A stretch of 64,000 nt of DNA from Misgurnus anguillicaudatus. Lineage: Eukaryota; Chordata; Actinopteri; Cypriniformes; Cobitidae. Below, piece after piece: positions 57,701-64,000 of the stretch. Position 1 is the first letter of the stretch; every line of letters starts with the position of its first letter. A program made the position numbers and the translations under genes. The stretch covers positions 28,362,501-28,426,500 of the forward strand of contig NC_073361.2 of assembly GCF_027580225.2 (NCBI RefSeq), given 5' to 3'. The notes beneath the pieces were generated by a model. That model was given only the letters and a program-made list of their open reading frames with translations, did no database searches and was not told the origin of the DNA.

Positions 57701-60700
57701 ATGAGTCTCACCCTAGTGGACAATAATCACCTGTGCAATGGTGCGGTCAGGACACCAGCTTCGAATGAGCAGCAGTTTGCGAAACGCATCCAGCTTGCCC
57801 TCGTAACCATCAGGCAACGGGGCCTCCTCTGGAGTGGCTTCATCGAACCAGCTCTTCCATGCCCGCTCATTACGGGTCACCTGCATTAGGAGAGTGGTGA
57901 AGTGGGGCAGGCTGGAGAGCTGCACCAGGTTTAGCCACGTCATGTCCAGGATCCAACGCTTGGGCTTGGGTTCGACTGAGTTTAGATCTAGAGATGCTCC
58001 ACCTGAAAAAATGAATGCCATTTAACTAAAAGTGCAGTGTGTAACTTTAAAAAGGATCTAATGACAGAAATGCAATATTATATATAGAACTACAGCAGGG
58101 AAAATAAGTATCTGACACATCAGCATTTTTATCAGTAAGGGAATTTCTAAGTGGGCTATTGAAACTTCACTTTATTTATTATGACTCAACTTGTATACTT
58201 AAATGTTCTGATTTCTTTGTATGAATTCAATATTTAAAGTAATAAAATACTACTGTATTTTGTCTTAGACAACAACATGTTTGTATTGTGGCGGCTACCA
58301 TAGCTTCTCTATGCGTTTCAGTGAACGGTGGACTGAGCCGTTGGTTGCAATTCACAATCTCCCGGCAAGATGGCGCTAAAATTTACACACTGCACCTTTA
58401 AATAGGCTTGCAAACTGTTTTGTGAGGTATGCTAACTTGCGCTGTAAAATTGTGAAATGGGTCAAACCTTTAATGAAGGTCTGGAACTCAGTGTGGGAAA
58501 TGTTTTTGGCCTGTAGGTCTATCTTTAAAGTCAGAAGCAGAGTAAAAAGAAACTTGTGGTTTTCGTAGAGTCCTCGAGCTGTGTATCGAAACACTTCGTA
58601 GGTGAGGTACTCCATTATGTTGGTTAGTCTATTAGCTGTAATCTGGGATTTTGGCGACTTTTCCATAGACATATCAAAGATTCCCAGGAACTGGCGGAGT
58701 GAGGTCTGGTACATGATATCGACCAAACTCATCTCCACAATCAGGAAATACAGGATGCTCCCCCTGGTGGCCACTGGTCGGTACTCCTCTCGTGCAAGGT
58801 TGATCCTTATTTCTGTGTCTGCAGCGACTGCCAGCTTTTCACTGACCTAGGAGAAAATAATATTGGGCATGAGTTTATATAATCATAGCTAGACCAGGGT
58901 GATGGCAAATCATAACATTATGAAGATTATGATGACAATGAATGAAGAAAATGTATAATGACAAATATAGGAACATCTGGCTAGTGTTATGATTTTTGTG
59001 TAAATACCTCCTCTGCTGTGGTTTTGGTGACCCTGAGCACCTCGATAAGAGACTCATCCTCCACCAGCGAGCCCTGAGTGCTTGTTAATCTGCACAGAAG
59101 ATTATTCTCCAACTCCTGCATCTTCCTCTTGTTTGATGTGACTTCCTCCAAAAGCTTTACACGTTCTGCCTCCATTTCCTGAATTGGAAAATAGTTCATC
59201 AGATATTTGTAGTCGATGTTTTAGTTTTTTTTATCATAGGAAACATCATAGCTGCTCGGTGTCTGCGAGAAGCTTAATGAGTACCTACAAACAAACTTAA
59301 TGTCAGACTTGCCTTTTTCTCTATAAGAATGACCCGTCCGAGCAACTGGTCTTCCAAGCCCTTCATTGTGACGGTAAAATCTACCACGCCTGCTTTAGCG
59401 CTGATCTCAGGACTGTACGCGGGGTTGGCCAGTTTAGTGGTGATGTAGAGAGTAAAGCCTTTCATGACATCCACCTCTTTATCTCCTACTTTTACCTAAA
59501 AGAAGAGAAAAAGAGCTTAGCTTGGTCCAGTAAAATAAAAAAGGGAGGATTGAGGATCACATGACCAACTTTGAACGTTTTTCCGGTCTTTATGAAGTTC
59601 TTCTCCAGAATGTTATCCAGCACTGGATCAAGCTCTTCTCCAACATCCTCGATAAGTAGAGGTCTGCCGAGAGACAGGCAGTCCTCTAGGTGAGTTCGGA
59701 AATATTTGTGGTTTAGAGATGTCACCTGGTAGGAGAAAAAAAAGAAACAGGTGCACATGTACATTATACTATATATCTTTCAATAGAGGTAGTTACAATT
59801 TGCAAATTCAAAGGAACAATATACTGTAAATAAAACATATTTGTTTATTTGTTACGATAAAACAATCATATAATAACGTTTGGACAAATCTGTTGAGTTT
59901 GTCTATTTATATGGCTATATTCATGGACACAACTGGTTAATCCATTGGGGGACGGGCATTTTGGCATCTCCAATTCACCTAACATGCATGTTTTTGGGCT
60001 GTGTGGAGAAACCGGAGTACCCAGAACCACATGGACACAGGGAGAACATGCAAACTCCACACAGACAGACCACCTGACCTAGCCGGGGCTAAGCTGTAAA
60101 GTAAAACTGATGATGAGAACCTGTAGATCATTTTTGTTTTCGCGGTTCTTGATCCAGATCTTTCCCTGTCCCTGTGGATCAATAAGCAGTGGATAGCGAG
60201 ATGCTTTTGTCACGATGATGCCGTTCTGGATGGACAGGTCATCGTTGGGAAGACCCTGTAGGTTCCACTCTCCTATAGTGGCATTATCCACCAGCATACT
60301 GATCAAATTCAGGTTCTGTAGGAGAAAATAAACAAACAAATCGATCAAGGAACGAAACACTAATTTAAACGGTTACATACAAATACTGCTCTAAAACACA
60401 GTCCGACCTCACTGTAGGGGATGTGGCTGATATTCATCTCTTTCTTCCACTGCTGAAGGAGAAGGTTGCGATATTCCTGGTTGAAAGGTCCAGCGTATGA
60501 CAGAAATCCAGTGGCCAGTAACACATCACCCACCAGATGTTTAATTTGCATCTGGAACTGAGCTCTGCTCTCTGTCCAGCGGACCTGACACAGACACAGA
60601 CCCATATGCATGTTTTTCAAGGCTTGAGGTCAAGAGTGATTTATATAGCAGCTACTGTATTTAGCAGAAACCCTTGCAAACCTTTTCTCCACCGAGTCCA

Positions 60701-63524
60701 TCAATAAGTGCCACAGCATTGCCCATCTTTTTTCTGCATGCTCCAGCATCGTTCTCCAGGTCCATTTTCTCCTTCATGGCCGCATCATACATGGCCTGCG
60801 CAAATGCATTGGCAATGAAAGAAATGCATTATGTAAAAGTGTATATTCGTTTAAGAACTCAATATTATCACAACTTGTTCATGGTTGTCTTACCTGAGCC
60901 TCGTCCAGCTCCTTCTGTTTCATGTCCAGCTGTTCCTGAGCCTTCGCCAGTTCCTCCTGTGCTACGGCCAGACGACCCTCCTGGAGCGCTAGGTTAGCCT
61001 GACAGAGACAAAAACAAATACATAAAGATGTTCAACTCACAACGTTCTGGTAGATTCAGTGCAAAGGGTTCCTGATGATGCTCCACAGGCACCATCTTCT
61101 CTTATGCAGGGTTCCCACTCTAAGTCAAGTGTCAAATTCCCTTACTTTCATTCATTATAAAGCTGAATTTCCATGACCTTTGTCCAGGATACCGTGAGCC
61201 TGGATAATGTAGTGTACACTGTGAGTTTATAAAAATGTAGCTTAAAGGGATAGTTCACCCAAAAATGAAAATAATGTCATTAATGACTCACCCTCATGTC
61301 GTTCCAAACTCGTAAGGCCTCCGTTCATCTTCTGAACACAGTTTAAAGGAATATTCCATTTTCTTAAAAGAAAAATCCAGATAATTTACTCACCACCATG
61401 TCATCCAAAATGTTGATGTCTTTCTTTGTTCAGTCGAGAAGAAATTATGTTTTTTGAAGAAAACATTGCAGAATTTTTCTAATTTTAATGGACTTTAATA
61501 GAATCCAACATTTAATACTGAACTCAACACTTAACAGTTTTTTTCAACGGAGTTTCAAAGGACTATAAACAATCCCAAACGAGGCATAAGGGTCTTATCT
61601 AGCGAAACGATTGTCATTTTTGACAAGAAAAATAAAAAATATATAGTTTTAAACCACAACTTTTCGTCAAGGTCCGGTCCAGCCCGATCTAACGTAAATG
61701 CGTAGTGACGTAGGGAGGTCACGTGTTACATATATAAAACGCACATTTGCGGACCATTTTAAACAATAAACTGTCACAAAGACATTAATTTGTATCAGTT
61801 GACATACAACAACGTAGGAACGGTCCTCTTTCAAGACACTTGTAAACACTGGGGCGGAGTTTCGCGTTCGTCCTCTGTGACCTCTTGACGTGATGACGTA
61901 TTGCGGTGACGTAGTGGGGTCAGCTGGCGCATCACGACCGGATCTACATGACGAGAAGTTGTGGTTTAAAAGTGTATATTTGTTATTTTTATTGTCAAAA
62001 ATGACAATCGTTTTGCTAGATAAGACCCTTATGCCTCGTTTGGGATTGTTTATAGTCCTTTGAAACTCCGTTGAAAAAAACTGTTAAGTGTTGAGTTAAG
62101 TATTAAATGTTGGGTTCTATTAAAGTCCATTAAAATTAGAAAAATTCTGCAATGTTTTCTTCAAAAAACATAATTTCTTCTCGACTGAACAAAGAAAGAC
62201 ATCAACATTTTGGATGACATGGTGGTGAGTAAATTATCTGGATTTTTCTTTAAAGAAAATGGACTAATCCTTTAAGATGTTTTAGATTTAGTCTGAGAGC
62301 TTTCTGACCCTCCATTGAAAATCTACGTATGGTACACCGTCCATGTCCAGAAAGGCAACAAAAACATCATCAAAGTGACACCATGTGACATCAGTGGGTC
62401 AGTCGAACCTGCCGAAGCATCGACGACACACTCCGGTCCAAAATAACAAAAACCACAACTTTACACAGCATTGTCCTCCCTTCCGGGTCCGCTGTGAACC
62501 ACGTGCACGAGACTGCAGTGACGCCGCCGACGCACGACGCGGCCGACGCGTTTTCTGGTGCGCCCGAGCTTCATTTACAGTCTGAGGGAGATGCACGCTG
62601 TAAGTTTAAAAATCTTCGCAAACATGTCTGAGGATAACACGTCACCAGCGGCATACCTCAGCAGTGTCCTATGTCAGCATTCGCAACAGACACGGGAGAG
62701 AAGACAAAGCTGAATAAAGTTGTAATTTTTTCAATTTTGGACTAAAATGTATTTTTGATGCTTCAACACCTTCTTACTGACCCACTGATGTCACATGGAC
62801 TACTTTGATGATGTTTTTATTACCTTTTTGGACATGGACAGTATACCGTACATAGATTTTCAATGGAGGGTCAACAATCTCTCTGACTAAATCTAAAACA
62901 TTTTAAACTGTGTTTCCAAAGATGAACGGAGGTCTTACGAGTTTGGAACGAAATGAGGGTGAGTCATTAATGACATTATTTTCATTTTTGGGTGAACTAT
63001 CCCTTTAAATGCGTTAAATGAATAAACAGTGCTAAAAAAAAGTTGTTGAAATTGTAGTCAGTGGAGGCTTGGACCTGGATATGGTATTCCTTAAGTTAAC
63101 AAGCAGATTACATTTTTTTTTAATGGAAAACAAATTTTAAAGCAACAAACAAAAATCCCTGATATTCCATGACTTGGACAAAAAATATAAAATTCCCTGA
63201 CTTTCAATGTCTGGAAAATACCTTTTACAATTCCATGATATTCCAGAAATTTCCTGCCCCGTGGGAACCCTCCTTATTGTATGATAAAGCAACCTAGACA
63301 TTGTGCTTAAAAACGTCTTTCTCACTATGCAGTCACCATTAAGAATATGATTTCACCTTTAGGGGCAGAACTTCTTTATTAATGCCAAAGAACTCCACCA
63401 TAGCCTCGGTCCAGGAACAGAGCCCTGCGACGTTCCCACAGATCCTCTTGGCTGATTCTAGGTTATAATCTTCCATATCCAGATATGGAGCAAGAAGCTC
63501 AACCGTCTCCTCAGTGATGGTGTC
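48553..63524 (-). CDS. axonemal dynein heavy chain, DNAH5/DNAH8 type, C-terminal 1265 residues (5' part off-window)
   Basis: ATP-driven motor subunit of the ciliary/flagellar outer dynein arm. Twenty exons join in frame. Order: end of the microtubule-binding tip and stalk return coil (1-130), AAA5 (about 130-366, [34 protein letters not shown]), buttress coil (about 367-480), AAA6 (about 480-880, [54 protein letters not shown]), C-terminal domain (about 880-1265, [70 protein letters not shown]). Features of both DNAH5 ([13 protein letters not shown]) and DNAH8 ([27 protein letters not shown]) occur, so the paralogue is open; a fish dnah5-like copy is possible. No broken frame, so it looks functional. 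Confidence 0.95.
49173..50080. mobile_element. TGACCCTGGACCACAAAA-type element hosting a Tc1-derived insertion (dynein intron)
   Basis: Left TGAGCCTGGACCACAAAA, right TTTTGTGGTCCAGGGTCA, as at 36351-37427. 50081-50919 has nothing recognised. Confidence 0.75.
49407..49958 (-). mobile_element. Tc1/mariner remnant with transposase C-terminal fragment
   Basis: Ends TACACTCACCTAAAGGATTA and inverse-like TGCTTTAGGTGAGTGTA, with TA at the edges. Minus strand 49441-49629 codes a piece ending [22 protein letters not shown] before a stop, like the end of Tc1-type transposases (SMPRRI..VI.AKGG.T.Y). No full enzyme, so non-autonomous. Confidence 0.8.
50920..51141 (-). CDS. dynein exon xix (C-terminal domain)
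   Basis: Residues 1119-1192: [47 protein letters not shown]. Confidence 0.96.
51224..51432 (-). CDS. dynein exon xviii (C-terminal domain)
   Basis: Residues 1049-1118: [50 protein letters not shown]. Confidence 0.96.
51549..51681 (-). CDS. dynein exon xvii (C-terminal domain)
   Basis: Residues 1005-1048: [38 protein letters not shown]. Confidence 0.95.
51761..52498. mobile_element. two to three CACTGCAAAAA foldback elements (dynein intron)
   Basis: CACTGCAAAAAAATCCTTCTT at 51761, a second start at about 52081 and TTTTTTGCAGTG ending near 52498; same arms as the copies in tmeff1 intron 1. Confidence 0.75.
52557..53564. mobile_element. hAT-like element with exact duplication CCGATGTG and inner palindrome
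   Basis: CAGTGTTGTGCCTGAACGAG left, AGCTTTCCCAACACTG right, CCGATGTG at 52549-52556 and 53565-53572. A TTAAAGGAATAGTCTACTC start at about 52998 marks a nested element; 53289-53428 is a palindrome (GGGAGTACTTCGACTCG and inverse). No transposase frame. Confidence 0.87.
53657..53845 (-). CDS. dynein exon xvi (C-terminal domain)
   Basis: Residues 942-1004: [48 protein letters not shown]. Confidence 0.95.
54030..54221 (-). CDS. dynein exon xv (C-terminal domain)
   Basis: Residues 878-941: [40 protein letters not shown]. The intron 54222-54582 has nothing recognised. Confidence 0.95.
54583..54738 (-). CDS. dynein exon xiv (AAA6 lid)
   Basis: Residues 826-877: [20 protein letters not shown] to LRYMLGE. 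Donor GTACTG. Confidence 0.95.
54850..54971 (-). CDS. dynein exon xiii (AAA6 lid)
   Basis: Residues 785-825: [20 protein letters not shown] to [10 protein letters not shown]. Confidence 0.95.
55235..56085 (+). mobile_element. 5'-truncated L2-like LINE (3' end)
   Basis: Near 55268-55415 one frame gives [20 protein letters not shown] and [16 protein letters not shown], the usual C-terminal end of fish L2-type ORF2. It ends GCGCTATATAAATAAAATTG and then ATTGA repeats. In a dynein intron, antisense to the gene. 56086-56891 has nothing recognised. Confidence 0.75.
56892..57159 (-). CDS. dynein exon xii (AAA6)
   Basis: Residues 696-784: [49 protein letters not shown]. Acceptor TTTCCAG, donor GTGGGT. 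Confidence 0.96.
57316..57480 (-). CDS. dynein exon xi (AAA6)
   Basis: Residues 641-695: [38 protein letters not shown] (start of the D6 P-loop region). Confidence 0.95.
57731..58002 (-). CDS. dynein exon x (AAA6)
   Basis: Residues 550-640: [53 protein letters not shown]. Confidence 0.96.
58031..58402. mobile_element. inverted-repeat element with AGTGCAGTGTGTAA ends
   Basis: AGTGCAGTGTGTAACTTTAAA left and TTTACACACTGCACCTTTAAA right; non-coding body with CAAGATGGCGC. Confidence 0.65.
58468..58846 (-). CDS. dynein exon ix (buttress to AAA6)
   Basis: Residues 424-549 plus one base: [58 protein letters not shown]. Confidence 0.96.
59008..59178 (-). CDS. dynein exon viii (buttress)
   Basis: Residues 367-423: [38 protein letters not shown]. 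Acceptor TTCAG of the GC-AG intron. Confidence 0.95.
59313..59495 (-). CDS. dynein exon vii (end of AAA5), GC donor
   Basis: Residues 306-366: [20 protein letters not shown] to RVILIEKK. After AAAAAG the intron starts GCAAGT, not GT; the frame into [10 protein letters not shown] supports this as a GC-AG intron (59312 down to 59179). Confidence 0.93.
59570..59725 (-). CDS. dynein exon vi (AAA5)
   Basis: Residues 254-305: [20 protein letters not shown] then [20 protein letters not shown]. Confidence 0.95.
59950..60080 (+). repeat. teleost retroelement fragment
   Basis: AATTCACCTAACATGCATG, GAGAAACCGGAGTACCCAG and GGGAGAACATGCAAACTCC are words of a very common fish interspersed repeat; family not settled. 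Confidence 0.5.
60121..60315 (-). CDS. dynein exon v (AAA5)
   Basis: Residues 189-253: [47 protein letters not shown]. Acceptor TCCTACAG. Confidence 0.96.
60408..60584 (-). CDS. dynein exon iv (stalk to AAA5)
   Basis: Residues 130-188: [10 protein letters not shown], then [20 protein letters not shown], ending HIPYSE. Confidence 0.95.
60682..60795 (-). CDS. dynein exon iii (stalk base)
   Basis: Residues 92-129, [18 protein letters not shown] to LIDGLGGEK. Confidence 0.95.
60894..60998 (-). CDS. dynein exon ii (stalk coil 2)
   Basis: Residues 57-91, [20 protein letters not shown] to LDEAQ: heptad-rich return strand of the stalk. Acceptor CTGTCAG, donor GTAAGA. Confidence 0.95.
61242..63008. 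mobile_element. middle element: long-armed TTAA foldback
   Basis: TTAAAGGGATAGTTCACCC with inverse GGGTGAACTATCCCTTTAA. The arms, over 230 bases each, pair through TCATTAATGACTCACCCTCA, AGATTTAGTCTGAGAG and GTGACATCAGTGGGTCAG. Its centre (62403-62776) is GC-rich and non-coding. Confidence 0.88.
61343..62275. mobile_element. inner element: TTAA foldback, second copy of the 15340 family
   Basis: TTAAAGGAATATTCCATTTTC and GAAAATGGACTAATCCTTTAA, arms through ACCACCATGTCATCC. Inserted at TTAA in the left arm of the middle element. Confidence 0.88.
63357..63524 (-). CDS. dynein exon i (tip of stalk)
   Basis: Fragment residues 1-56, [20 protein letters not shown] to NKEVLPLK: C-terminal helices of the microtubule-binding tip. 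Acceptor TTTTTTGAAG, donor GTGAAA. 63525-64000 is intron with nothing recognised. Confidence 0.94.
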
Positions 63525-64000
63525 CTTCAAAAAAGAAATATAACACTGTTCACAACACTATTGCAATGTGAAAGCATTTCAAATCCTGACTCTAATTCAA
63601 AATTTGATCAGTATACTTGTCAAGACTTGAGATCAATGGTGCTTGACTGTTATATGCAGCTAATGAATGCATTAATAAATGAAAATCTCTCTGAGCCCAA
63701 GAGAGGGGACATCATAAGGTCAAATTAAGATTCACATGTCTGATATTTGCTTTATTTCTGTCCTAGTGTTGATTTTAATGCAACTGTGTTCTGACTTTGA
63801 TGAATGCGTGTAAACACACCACACCGGCTTCGGGCTGCTCTAAACACGGATTGTTCCCTACATACGACAGCCGCTATAATCCTGTTTACACAGTCTAAAC
63901 AGATGGATGTTCCAACATGACCCATATTCAAAAGAGCACAGCTTCTAAAAATAGACACTGACAGTGAATAGGTCTATATTAACAATACTTAATAAATATG

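Larger units (their letters stand above)
61107..63272. mobile_element. outermost element of a three-level transposon nest (dynein intron)
   Basis: CAGGGTTCCCACTCTAAGTC left and CCCCGTGGGAACCCTC right; TTCCATGACCTTTGTCC pairs with GGACAAAA-side words near 63175. Target duplication imperfect. The element is split by the one at 61242. Confidence 0.65.

Noticed and set aside
60674..60997. 107-aa plus-strand open frame
   Set aside because: Antisense to dynein exons ii and iii, which carry the conserved stalk sequence.
62385..62596. GC-rich open frames on both strands
   Set aside because: Centre of the middle foldback transposon; no conserved domain.

Overview
The window looks like nuclear DNA from a ray-finned fish, most likely a cypriniform (carp/zebrafish order). 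Genes are split by GT-AG introns, proteins read clearly as vertebrate families, and most of the non-coding DNA is dense teleost-type DNA-transposon debris: TTAA-flanked foldback elements, hAT-like elements with 8-bp target duplications and Tc1-like remnants. There is also a tRNA-derived SINE and an L2-like LINE tail. No bacterial, plasmid or phage features are present, and no tRNA or rRNA gene was seen.

Layout: (1) 406-9717, minus strand: first six coding exons (224 residues) of a V-ATPase V0 subunit a gene (atp6v0a, a1/a4-like); the rest lies beyond the left edge. Its introns carry two minisatellites, one about 3.65 kb long. (2) 13029-37936, plus strand: complete tmeff1 (tomoregulin-1), 10 coding exons, 364 residues: signal peptide, two follistatin/Kazal modules, EGF-like module, transmembrane helix, basic tail. 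(3) 42290-46829, plus strand: complete cavin4 (murc), 2 exons, 303 residues. (4) 48553-63524, minus strand: the last 20 coding exons (1265 residues) of an axonemal dynein heavy chain of the DNAH5/DNAH8 outer-arm type, from the stalk through AAA5, buttress, AAA6 and C-terminal domain to the stop; the 5' part lies beyond the right edge.

atp6v0a and tmeff1 are head-to-head about 3.3 kb apart; cavin4 and the dynein gene are tail-to-tail. The tmeff1-cavin4 pairing matches the TMEFF1-CAVIN4 neighbourhood of human 9q31 and supports both identifications. The four proteins have unrelated jobs (proton pump, membrane-bound signalling modulator, muscle caveolae, ciliary motility), so this is ordinary chromosomal neighbourhood, not a functional cluster.

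The most unusual content is in the repeats. There is a three-deep nested transposon stack in a dynein intron, with an internal copy of the empty insertion site. Two hAT-type insertions lie 9 bp apart in one older element in the cavin4 intron, each with its own 8-bp duplication. A palindromic-monomer minisatellite is amplified in two introns of tmeff1. One dynein intron has a GC-AG boundary. I found no convincing new gene system.
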